A stretch of 12,507 nt of DNA from the NCBI GenBank assembly GCA_027064845.1, contig JAMOPC010000214.1, forward strand, positions 1-12,507, in the 5' to 3' direction. A program made the translations under genes and the position numbers. The notes beneath the pieces are model-generated. The model was not told the DNA's origin, made no database searches, and was given only the letters and a program-made list of their open reading frames with translations. The DNA is from Desulfurococcales archaeon (GTDB taxonomy: Archaea > Thermoproteota > Thermoprotei_A > Sulfolobales > Desulfurococcaceae). Shown piece after piece: positions 1-4,861 of this stretch (positions within the stretch are counted from its first letter, which is position 1; each line of letters begins with the position of its first letter).

Positions 1-1
1 A

Positions 2-373
2 AGGATCGAGGAATGCCGAGACCCCGTCATAGACGAGGAAGAACTCGGCAAATACGCCTTCATAGTCTTGGGGAGAAATGGAGAATGCTACAAGATACAT
101 GGTGGGATCGAGGAGCAGAAGAAAGTCTCCAAAATACTATCCAAGCTAAACCTAGAGGGAGAATTTACACTAGTATACTATGGCGAGAAACAAGAAGCAC
201 TCCAAGACCTTGAGAAAGGAGAAATAGACTACCTCTTCCTAAGAAAACAGCCAACAAAACAAGAAGTAATGGAACTAGCAAGACAAAACAAAGTATACTC
301 ACCAAAAACAACAAGACACATCCTACCATACACACCAGCAAAAACAAACACACCACTAGAAAAACTCAAATAA
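2..373 (+). CDS. DUF1015-family protein, C-terminal part (5' end outside window)
   Basis: The frame is open from the first bases of the window to TAA at 371-373, so only the last 123 residues are present and the start lies upstream. The end resembles the C-terminal end of DUF1015 proteins: an acidic 'DYLFLRKQPT' segment, then 'EVMELARQNKVYSPKTT', matching the family pattern in which a hydrophobic 'FLL-P-T' strand is followed by a helix and a 'G-x-x-M-P-x-K-S/T' stretch. The tail 'RHILPYTP' continues like archaeal members as I remember them. The biochemical role of DUF1015 is not established to my knowledge. Codon use is A-rich (ata, aga, cta), like the ribose genes and unlike the homing endonuclease gene. 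Family assignment is by remembered motif resemblance only; that the frame is coding is much more certain. Confidence 0.6.
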   Translation, partial: RIEECRDPVIDEEELGKYAFIVLGRNGECYKIHGGIEEQKKVSKILSKLNLEGEFTLVYYGEKQEALQDLEKGEIDYLFLRKQPTKQEVMELARQNKVYSPKTTRHILPYTPAKTNTPLEKLK

Positions 374-374
374 T

Positions 375-409
375 TTTTATTATCTCTCCCCTCCCTCTCC
401 TCCCCTCTT
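375..409 (+). terminator. T-run plus 27-base polypyrimidine tract after the DUF1015 gene
   Basis: Directly after the stop codon are five T (375-379), then an uninterrupted C/T tract at 383-409. Pyrimidine- and U-rich tracts on the coding strand act as intrinsic terminators in archaea, and this one separates the upstream gene from the tRNA promoter. Terminator function is inferred; the tract is seen directly. Confidence 0.45.
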
Positions 410-440
410 ATATTATGCTCACCCTGTGCAAAGAGAAATC

Positions 441-448
441 ATTATAAG
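441..448 (+). promoter_or_regulatory. TATA box of the initiator tRNA gene
   Basis: ATTATAAG is centred about 28 bases before 473. The archaeal TATA-to-start distance therefore puts transcription start at about 471-474, exactly at the 5' arm of the outer helix (473-480) and about 14 bases before the mature tRNA 5' end at 487. Confidence 0.6.
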
Positions 449-517
449 TCCCAAAAACACTCAAGAAAATAATGGCGGGGCAAAACAGCGGGGTAGGGCA
501 GCCAGGTAGCCCGCGGG

Positions 518-550
518 AGGCACGGGCGGTACAAACCCCCGTCCCGCGAA
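518..550 (+). other. tRNA intron 1 (33 nt) at position 30/31
   Basis: The intron lies inside the anticodon stem. Central BHB helix: C512-G548, G513-C547, C514-G546, G515-C545, a perfect 4 bp. The 5' bulge is G516 G517 | A518 and the 3' bulge A549 A550 | G551; both cuts fall after the second bulge base, as expected for the archaeal splicing endonuclease. The inner helix is 519-520 with 543-544, a bulged C521, then 522-526 with 538-542. No outer helix is visible, so this is a relaxed motif. Confidence 0.85.
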
Positions 551-557
551 GCTCATA

Positions 558-578
558 TGAGGCTGCCGCCTCGGAGAT
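558..578 (+). other. tRNA intron 2 (21 nt) at canonical position 37/38
   Basis: The inner hairpin is GAGGC (559-563) with GCCTC (568-572), loop TGCC. The central helix is C552-G576, T553-A575, C554-G574 and an A555/G573 mismatch. The bulges are T556 A557 | T558 and A577 T578 | A579. The outer helix begins with G551-C580. The 3' exon after this intron is only A579 C580. Confidence 0.8.
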
Positions 579-580
579 AC

Positions 581-602
581 ATCCCCCACAGGGGGAATAG
601 CA
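581..602 (+). other. tRNA intron 3 (22 nt) at position 39/40
   Basis: The inner hairpin is TCCCCC (582-587) with GGGGGA (591-596), loop ACA. The bulges are A579 C580 | A581 and C601 A602 | C603. The central helix (575-578 with 597-600) has two A-T pairs and two A/G mismatches. The outer helix is strong: 569-574 pairs perfectly with 604-609, plus G568-T610. That outer helix uses bases of intron 2, so intron 3 should leave before intron 2. The alternative, one intron 558-601, leaves the anticodon stem one C short and mispaired. Confidence 0.75.
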
Positions 603-627
603 CCCGAGGTCGGTGGTTCAAATCCAC

Positions 628-656
628 AAGCCGTGCTACAAGGCACGGCTGGGGAG
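628..656 (+). other. tRNA intron 4 (29 nt) at position 64/65 in the T stem
   Basis: The inner helix is a perfect 8 bp, AGCCGTGC (629-636) with GCACGGCT (643-650), loop TACAAG. The bulges are A626 C627 | A628 and A655 G656 | C657. Central helix: C625-G651, C624-G652, T623-G653 and an A622/G654 mismatch. Removal brings C657 next to C627 and completes T-stem pair 49-65. Confidence 0.85.
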
Positions 657-676
657 CCCCCGCTACCACCCCGAGA

Positions 677-691
677 GGGGCCCCGCCACCA
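677..691 (+). repeat. 15-bp repeat, copy 1 (tRNA trailer)
   Basis: GGGGCCCCGCCACCA. It differs by one base from the copy at 1514-1528. The two copies bracket the homing endonuclease gene at a spacing of 837 bases. Confidence 0.6.
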
Positions 692-806
692 CTTCTTAAT
701 TCCCCAATAATTCTTTGGGTAAGTATTTATTCTAGGCAGTACTGGTTCTTATTGCTGGGTGGATCAGTTAATTACTAGTATTTTGCCTTAAGCAAGTGGA
801 CCATAT

Positions 807-814
807 TTTATATA
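807..814 (+). promoter_or_regulatory. TATA box of the homing endonuclease gene
   Basis: TTTATATA ends 28 bases before the ATG at 842, which predicts a nearly leaderless transcript and supports that ATG as the original start. An in-frame TAA sits directly before it (839-841). Confidence 0.5.
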
Positions 815-841
815 TGCTTAAACATATTTTGGGTATTCTAA

Positions 842-1440
842 ATGCGTGGTGTAATGCATAGTATTCATATTGCGCGTTTACATGCCCATATATGTGGGGA
901 TGGACATCTTTATATTGATAAGGGAGGTCGCGGAAAAACTATGTAGTTGAGTATACGAATAAATCGCTTGATTTGATTTATTCATTTACCAATGATGTTG
1001 TTGCTGTACTTGGGAAGCGCCCTATTATAATTCATCCAACGAAAAAGAATGTGTTGGTTGCAAGAGTTAAGTCAAAGTACTTGTTTTATCTTCTCAAAAG
1101 GCTTGGTGCGGGTGACTCAATGGAATGGCGTGCATCTGCGTTTCTTAATTCTAGTAAAGAGGTATTGGTTAATTGGCTTTCTGCTTTTATTGATGACGAG
1201 GGATACCTTGACAAGGTAAAGCACAGAATGGTTCTGAACTCCGTGAATTATAACGGGCTAAGAGATGTTCAATCAATGCTGAATATTCTTGGCATTAATT
1301 CAAAGGTGTACGATTATAGTGAAAAATGGAATTTTTACAGATTGATCATAGGCGGAATAGATAACCTATGCAAATTAGCTGAAAAGCTTGATCTACATCA
1401 TAAAATGAAACACGAAATTCTAAATAAAATATGTAGTTAA
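842..1440 (+). pseudogene. LAGLIDADG homing endonuclease, broken by a one-base frameshift
   Basis: The product would be a site-specific DNA endonuclease of the two-motif LAGLIDADG type, usually carried by archaeal introns. The N-terminal part starts at ATG 842 and holds motif 1, 'RLHAHICGDGHLYI', with the GDG acid. It stops at TAG 944-946. The rest lies in the next frame: 'YVVEYTNKSLDLIYSF' begins at about 940 and motif 2, 'WLSAFIDDEGYL', is near 1174-1209. It is followed by the usual 'LRDVQSMLNILGINSKVY' and ends at 1440. One extra A in the five-A run at 934-938 would join both parts into about 199 residues, a normal size. Both acidic motif residues are still present. The gene may therefore be freshly inactivated, carry a sequencing error, or be expressed by slippage on the A run. 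Its codons are mixed and T-rich, unlike the neighbouring A-rich genes, which fits lateral arrival. Confidence 0.8.
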
Positions 1441-1513
1441 TTAAGAGGTGGAGTTATTACAGAAACTGATAAATGCAAATAATTACTGACATCTACTCTA
1501 TGTTACCATTGTG

Positions 1514-1528
1514 GGGGCCTCGCCACCA
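1514..1528 (+). repeat. 15-bp repeat, copy 2
   Basis: GGGGCCTCGCCACCA. It matches 14 of 15 bases of the tRNA trailer at 677-691. It lies in the gap between the homing endonuclease gene and the next gene and is followed by TTTTAT. The local GTGG...CCAC pairing (1511-1514 with 1523-1526) could instead make it part of a weak terminator hairpin. Confidence 0.55.
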
Positions 1529-1536
1529 TTTTATAT
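1529..1536 (+). promoter_or_regulatory. TATA box for the small membrane protein gene
   Basis: TTTTATAT is centred 34 bases before ATG 1567, giving a predicted leader of about 7 bases. GGGG (1557-1560) sits 6 bases before the ATG. Confidence 0.4.
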
Positions 1537-1566
1537 CACTATTTTCAATTTATAACGGGGAAAACT

Positions 1567-1842
1567 ATGGATTATGATAGTGCTATTAGTATAATGGCAC
1601 AAATCTTTACTGTTTCTTTCGTTGGTGGCGTATTTGTTATTTTACTAGCATATTTAGGAGAAATTTTGGAAAGAAAAGACATAAAAGTAAAAAGATATTT
1701 GGATACAATAGTATCCGCAGGAGCAGCAAGTATATCAACAATAGTTGTTAATTTTATTAATTCCTTAAATCCTGAACAAAATATCATAACTTTCATAATA
1801 ATTTATATTGCGACAATTATATTCATCTCTTTGAAGAAATAA
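1567..1842 (+). CDS. Small hydrophobic protein with three predicted membrane helices
   Basis: The protein has 91 residues, and I recognise no family. Hydrophobic stretches lie at about residues 6-30, 43-65 and 72-89. A short charged loop with ERKDIKVKRY lies after the first, and a Lys-Lys C-terminus follows the last. The Lys/Arg-rich loop is expected on the cytoplasmic side. ATG 1567 is preceded by GGGG and a TATA box at normal spacing, and the composition fits a real membrane protein. It stands alone between the homing endonuclease remnant and the convergent ArsR gene, which ends 36 bases further on. That setting suggests an accessory or mobile-element origin, but no function can be assigned. 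Confidence 0.6.
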   Translation: MDYDSAISIMAQIFTVSFVGGVFVILLAYLGEILERKDIKVKRYLDTIVSAGAASISTIVVNFINSLNPEQNIITFIIIYIATIIFISLKK

Positions 1843-1878
1843 TATGATTCTGAATAAATTAATCTAAGATTATAATCG

Positions 1879-2190
1879 CTATTGTTTGTTTTGTTGTGTT
1901 ATTGTTTTTAGTGTTTGGTTGTTTATGCATATGTTGATTTGTGTTGTTTTGTATTTTTTTCTGAGGATTCCTTTTGTTTGGTCTATTTCGATCTCGTATT
2001 GTAGTAGCCCGGTTTTTATTAGTATTTTTAGGTGTGCTATTAGGAGTGGTTTTGATATTTTTAGTTTTTCTCTGAGTTCTTTGCTTGTCATTGGTTTTTC
2101 TGTACATAGGGCTAGTATTTTGAGTCTGGTTGGGTTTGCTAGTGCTTTTAGTATCTTTACTAGGTTGTCGAGGTTGTTTTCTTGGTTCAT
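1879..2190 (-). CDS. ArsR-family winged-helix transcriptional regulator
   Basis: The protein has 103 residues. The first 70 form an ArsR-type winged helix: 'LVKILKALANPTRLKILALC' (about residues 10-29), a helix-turn-helix in 'TSKELREKLKISKPLLIAHLKILIKTGLL' (about 35-63), then the wing strands 'YEIEID' and 'GILRKKYKTT'. The metal-binding ELCVC motif of classical ArsR/SmtB sensors is missing; C29 is one of only two cysteines. The ligand is therefore unknown, or the protein does not sense metal. GAGG about 12 bases before the ATG is a loose ribosome site. The gene is second in a pair with the membrane/coiled-coil gene 39 bases upstream (2230-2466). Their shared promoter carries a palindrome, so autorepression is likely but inferred. 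Confidence 0.85.
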   Translation of the reverse strand: MNQENNLDNLVKILKALANPTRLKILALCTEKPMTSKELREKLKISKPLLIAHLKILIKTGLLQYEIEIDQTKGILRKKYKTTQINICINNQTLKTITQQNKQ

Positions 2191-2229
2191 TGTTTATGGT
2201 TTCCTCTTTGTTATGTGTTTGGTTGTTTA

Positions 2230-2466
2230 TTATTCTTTTAGTTCTTCTCTTAATGCGTTTATTTCTTTTCTCAACTCCTTTATTTCTACGAGTAGTTCTC
2301 TGAGTAGTTTGTCTGTTTCCTGCTGTTTATGTGTTTGTGTGTATGCTGTTCTAGGTGTTTTGAACAAGTACTCTGCTAGGAACACAGCAATCATTATTAT
2401 TATGAATAATACTATTCCCCAAACAACTAGGTCTACTAATCCAGCTAGATCAGGTGGTATTGGCAT
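2230..2466 (-). CDS. Small membrane-anchored coiled-coil protein
   Basis: The protein has 78 residues. One membrane helix spans about residues 9-34 (LVDLVVWGIVLFIIIMIAVF). A polar linker follows, then a charged heptad-like helix from about residue 48 to the end (LLRELLVEIKELRKEINAL), which probably forms a cytoplasmic coiled coil. The start is well supported: GAGGTG (complement of 2475-2480) stands 8 bases before the ATG. It is the first gene of a pair with the ArsR-type regulator. No family is recognised. Possible roles are a membrane partner of the regulator or its regulated target, both guesses. Confidence 0.75.
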   Translation of the reverse strand: MPIPPDLAGLVDLVVWGIVLFIIIMIAVFLAEYLFKTPRTAYTQTHKQQETDKLLRELLVEIKELRKEINALREELKE

Positions 2467-2501
2467 GAAATTAACACCTCAGGTAATAATATGTTTATCT
2501 G

Positions 2502-2519
2502 GGTAAAAAAATATTTACC
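2502..2519 (-). promoter_or_regulatory. Palindromic operator overlapping the TATA box of the ArsR gene pair
   Basis: GGTAAA (2502-2507) and TTTACC (2514-2519) are perfect inverted 6-mers around an AT-only centre. Read on the minus strand, the centre is TATA-like and about 27 bases from a start at about 2483, leaving a short leader with the GAGGTG site. A repressor bound here would block TBP. Confidence 0.5.
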
Positions 2520-2594
2520 GGATCAAAAAACACGAGCGTTATACATGAATCACTTAATATAATTAATGATCGATGATAAGAACAATGTTGAGAG

Positions 2595-3309
2595 AATATA
2601 GAATCTTATGGCTTCGTTTATGAATGGCGATGATCATAGATCTTGTTCCTTATCAACACATATCTCCTAGCAAGCTTCCTGCAGACGAGGAAGTTCCTTA
2701 GATCTCTTGATCTTAGAGGTTCTTTTCAACTATGTTGTTGAGAAAAGAATTAACATTATCGTTTTTAAATCATTGTAGAGTTCCACAAGTATTCTTGACA
2801 GTCTTTTTCACCAATGACTTCTCTATAAAGCTTCAAAGTAAGAGACACAATAATCTTGATAGAATTAATCTCGTTGTTATCAATAGGGATGGAGACATAC
2901 TATAGAAGCATACTGTTAAATTCCCGCAAATAACGAACAGAGGATATAGAAGAAAGAGGGCTTGGAGCATTATAGGAGAAGCAATACATAGTATCCTTAA
3001 GAACGCTTGTTCTTACGGAGCATCAGTTATAGCTGTGGAAAACCCAAAGGTTATTGGCTACTTAAAATACTACTGGATAGGAAATGGAGAACAAAGAACT
3101 ACAAGCTAACGATATTCATGAACAGCATCATAAATAAGATAATATGGAAAACACCGCTCTATGGACTACAAGTAGTAACAGTTAATCCCGATGGAACTAC
3201 ACATTCAGAAGACCATGAATACGTTATGAGAAGATATGGCTTAGATAGACACACAGCATTAGCATACCTAATAGCACTCAAGGCAAAAAGAAACCTACAA
3301 AGATATTAA
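2595..3309 (+). pseudogene. Decayed TnpB-like (IS605 OrfB family) transposase remnant
   Basis: TnpB-like sequence is readable in pieces. In frame 2, from about 2822: 'SIKLQSKRHNNLDRINLVVINRDGDIL', TAG at 2903-2905, 'KHTVKFPQITNRGYRRKR', and the RuvC-type strand 'ASVIAVENPKVIGYLKYYW' (about 3020-3076). The frame then shifts near 3090-3105 into frame 1: 'NYKLTIFMNSIINKIIWKTP', 'LYGLQVVTVNPDGTTHSEDH' and 'RRYGLDRHTALAYLIAL', ending at TAA 3309. The N-terminal third (about 2595-2820) is barely recognisable and has many stops, so that boundary is rough. The part where ordinary TnpB carries a Cys4 zinc ribbon has 'GTTHS..H' and no cysteine pairs, so it belongs to a ribbon-less archaeal subgroup or is degenerate. 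Its right end adjoins the cut-off vapC gene. Confidence 0.7.
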
Positions 3310-3454
3310 AAGACCTACAAACAAGAAACTGCATCATACCCTTACGTTTCTCATTGAATACCCTCCTAGCATTATCACCAATTTCATCATACACTATTGC
3401 AAGCAACGCATACGTATCAGTAACTACCCTTCTAGACTTCTTTTCCTCCTCCAA
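3278..3454 (-). pseudogene. VapC-like PIN toxin, truncated after about 38 residues
   Basis: From a TTG at 3454 (GGGAGGAG 8 bases upstream, inside the antitoxin gene) the minus strand reads 'RRVVTDTYALLAIVYDEIGD', then 'NARRVFNEKRKG'. This is the start of a PIN-domain nuclease with its first conserved Asp. Similarity ends at about 3335. The remaining codons run into the end of the transposase remnant and stop at 3280-3278. The later catalytic acids of the PIN fold are missing, so the toxin cannot be active. It overlaps the antitoxin gene by 31 bases, a normal vapBC arrangement. Confidence 0.65.
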
Positions 3455-3675
3455 AATAACAACTCCTCCCGATCAAGATCTCGTTCGGCATCTTCTACCG
3501 TTTCTCTATCCTTGCTGCAACCCCATACCCTATCCCACAAGTCAAGGGGTTTTAACACTATCTTACACTCATCAACCAAGACTTTAAGCAACATACCCTC
3601 CTCAATACCAGCCTTCTCCCTAACACTCTTGGACAAAACAATAATACCCTTTATATACACTCTAACAACACTCAA
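3424..3675 (-). CDS. VapB-like antitoxin, AbrB/SpoVT DNA-binding fold
   Basis: The protein has about 83 residues. The swapped-hairpin AbrB core is clear: 'VRVYIKGIIVLSKSVREKAG' followed by 'IEEGMLLKVLVDECKIVLKP', matching the family pattern K-G-x-I-x-L-P/S-x-x-x-R-x-x-x-G-I-x-x-G. The C-terminal part (VEDAERDLDREELLFWRRKR) is the charged toxin-binding tail expected of VapB proteins. The start is ambiguous because no ATG is available. TTG 3675 is preferred since GGAGTG lies 6 bases before it and it leaves the usual two or three residues before the AbrB core; TTG 3696 would add seven residues. The partner toxin gene starts inside this gene but is truncated, so the antitoxin is probably an orphan. 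Confidence 0.75.
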   Translation of the reverse strand: MSVVRVYIKGIIVLSKSVREKAGIEEGMLLKVLVDECKIVLKPLDLWDRVWGCSKDRETVEDAERDLDREELLFWRRKRSLEG

Positions 3676-3700
3676 CAAAACCACTCCACACAACAATTAC

Positions 3701-3765
3701 GTTAAACAAACTAAAAGTTTGACCAAAAGATAAAAATAAAGATAAATATTCGGTTTAACCAAAAA
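3701..3765. repeat. Three GTTTRAC boxes upstream of the vapB-like gene
   Basis: GTTAAAC (3701-3707) is inverted relative to GTTTGAC (3717-3723); a third copy, GTTTAAC (3753-3759), repeats the second. Copies 2 and 3 extend to the direct repeat GTTTRACCAAAA at 36-base spacing. They flank the AT-rich stretch that must hold the minus-strand promoter, as an antitoxin operator would. Nothing else is seen in the AT-rich sequence from 3766 to 3884. Confidence 0.45.
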
Positions 3766-3884
3766 TACTTAATCAAAGACAAGATATATCAAAGTACATA
3801 AAATAATCCCCAACAAAGAAATAATCCAAACAATTCCCAATAATAACAAAAACATACACTTACTTTAGAAAATTTATTTTCTTG

Positions 3885-3895
3885 TTTAAATAAAT
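3885..3895 (+). promoter_or_regulatory. TATA box of prs
   Basis: TTTAAATAAAT is centred about 26 bases before ATG 3916, predicting a leaderless mRNA beginning at that ATG. No ribosome-binding site precedes the start. A second AT-rich stretch at 3894-3904 would instead favour the in-frame ATG at 3922. Confidence 0.5.
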
Positions 3896-3915
3896 TATAT
3901 TAAAAAAGCACGGGC

Positions 3916-4821
3916 ATGATTATGAAGGACACCATTGTTCTTGGAGGATCTAGTGGTTTTCACCTAGCTTATAGGGTTTCTAAGCTTCTCGGCGCTACGC
4001 TTGGCGATATCGAGGTTAAGTCGTTCCCTGATGGTGAAACATATATCAGGATAATATCTGATGTAAAGGATAAAACAGTTATATATATTAATTCACTGCA
4101 GCCAAGTCCTAATGATAAGATAATCGAGACACTATACACTCTTGAAACAATCCGAGACCTTGGTGCATCTAAAGTATTAGCTGTTATTCCCTATATGGCG
4201 TATGCTAGACAGGATGAGAGATTCAATCCCGGTGAAGCTGTAAGTATATCTATATTATCAAAACTATTCCGTGCACTAGATATAGATGCCATATATACTA
4301 TTGATATGCATTTACACAGAATACGTGATCCAACCAAATTATTCGGAGCAAAATTCCATAACCTCACAGGCGTACGCGAACTAGCCAAATACATTAAGAA
4401 AAACTACAGCATCGAAAACACAGTAGTCATAGGCCCTGACGAAGAAGCCGAACAATGGGCAAAGATCATGGCAGAAGAACTAGGAGGAATAGAATACACC
4501 GTATTAGAGAAGAAAAGAATCAGCGCCGAAGAAGTCATCATAGAGACGAGAGACATCAATGTTAAAGACAAAAACATTATTATAGTAGACGACATCATCA
4601 GCACCGGCGGAACAATGGTTGAAGCAATAAAAGCAATCAAAAAACTCGGCGCCAAAGAAATAATCGCAACCTGTATCCACCCACTACTCGTCAACAAAGC
4701 ATATTATAAACTATTAAAACTAGAACCAAAAGACCTCATAGGCACAGACACAGTTCTAAGCCCCATAAGCAAAGTATCCGTAGCACCAACAATAGTTGAA
4801 GAAATCAAGAAAAACCTATAA
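3916..4821 (+). CDS. prs: Ribose-phosphate pyrophosphokinase (PRPP synthetase)
   Basis: The enzyme transfers pyrophosphate from ATP to ribose-5-phosphate (EC 2.7.6.1), making PRPP for purine, pyrimidine, His and Trp synthesis in the cytoplasm. It has 301 residues, slightly short for the family and typical of archaeal enzymes. Landmarks are 'FPDGETYIRI' (37-46), the ATP-binding flexible-loop region 'YARQDERFNPGEA' (96-108), 'DMHLHRI' (130-136), 'VVIGPDEEAEQWA' (170-182) and the PRPP-binding loop 'VDDIISTGGT' (224-233). The absence of the long bacterial regulatory loops agrees with class III archaeal enzymes, which as I recall are not allosterically inhibited by ADP. It sits beside the ribose import genes, so imported ribose can be led straight to PRPP. 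ATG 3916 is chosen from the promoter distance; ATG 3922 is possible. rbsD is convergent, 40 bases downstream. Confidence 0.95.
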   Translation: MIMKDTIVLGGSSGFHLAYRVSKLLGATLGDIEVKSFPDGETYIRIISDVKDKTVIYINSLQPSPNDKIIETLYTLETIRDLGASKVLAVIPYMAYARQDERFNPGEAVSISILSKLFRALDIDAIYTIDMHLHRIRDPTKLFGAKFHNLTGVRELAKYIKKNYSIENTVVIGPDEEAEQWAKIMAEELGGIEYTVLEKKRISAEEVIIETRDINVKDKNIIIVDDIISTGGTMVEAIKAIKKLGAKEIIATCIHPLLVNKAYYKLLKLEPKDLIGTDTVLSPISKVSVAPTIVEEIKKNL

Positions 4822-4824
4822 TAT

Positions 4825-4840
4825 ATTTTTTACTTTTTCT
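4825..4840 (+). terminator. T-rich terminator after prs
   Basis: Two T runs (4826-4831 and 4834-4838) follow the prs stop within 20 bases, the usual archaeal U-tract form. They lie in the 40-base gap between the convergent prs and rbsD genes. Confidence 0.55.
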
Positions 4841-4861
4841 AAACACCCCCACAAATAATCG

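Larger units (their letters stand above)
487..668 (+). tRNA. Initiator tRNA-Met (CAT) interrupted by four introns
   Basis: Exons 487-517, 551-557, 579-580, 603-627 and 657-668 join to a 77-nt tRNA with encoded CCA. The acceptor stem is AGCGGGG (487-493) with CCCCGCT (658-664), so it has the A1:U72 pair seen in archaeal initiators. The D stem is GGGC/GCCC (496-499, 509-512). The anticodon stem is C514-G606, G515-C605, G516-C604, G517-C603, G551-C580, giving the initiator-type run of three G:C pairs next to the loop. The loop is CTCATAA with anticodon CAT at 554-556. The variable region is AGGTC (607-611). The T stem is 612-616 with 624-627 plus C657, and the T loop is TTCAAAT (617-623). A73 is 665 and CCA is 666-668. 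All stems are fully paired only with all four introns removed. The introns total 105 nt, more than the exons. Boundaries are set by stem completion and by BHB geometry. Standard tRNA finders may miss or mis-splice it. Confidence 0.9.
473..691 (+). other. Leader/trailer clamp around pre-tRNA, resembling a second acceptor stem
   Basis: TGGCGGGG (473-480) and CCCCGCCA (681-688) are perfectly complementary over 8 bp and enclose the whole tRNA. The trailer copy continues as A-CCA (688-691), so the outer arms look like a second acceptor stem GGCGGGG/CCCCGCC with its own ACCA end. Between the mature tRNA end (668) and the trailer arm is a CCCC-GAGA-GGGG hairpin (669-680). The true acceptor is taken to be the inner one because it has A1:U72. 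Confidence 0.6.

Noticed and set aside
558..601. A single intron at 37/38 in place of introns 2 and 3
   Set aside because: It leaves the 3' anticodon strand one C short, mispairs the stem, and gives no BHB at its 3' end.
474..691. Taking the outer GGCGGGG/CCCCGCC arms as the real acceptor stem, with further introns at 481-493 and 658-680
   Set aside because: This would lose the A1:U72 pair of archaeal initiators and need a 13-base intron without BHB geometry.
461..778. Open frames on both strands across the GC-rich block
   Set aside because: The block is explained base by base by the tRNA, its introns and its leader/trailer.
1886..2506. 206-codon plus-strand open frame
   Set aside because: It is the complement of the ArsR gene and the coiled-coil protein gene, both of which have recognisable folds. 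Its product is a Ser/Phe/Cys-rich string with no domain.
3007..3309. A separate 100-residue gene
   Set aside because: Only its last two thirds resemble protein; it is the out-of-frame 3' part of the TnpB-like remnant, whose preceding segment lies in the neighbouring frame.
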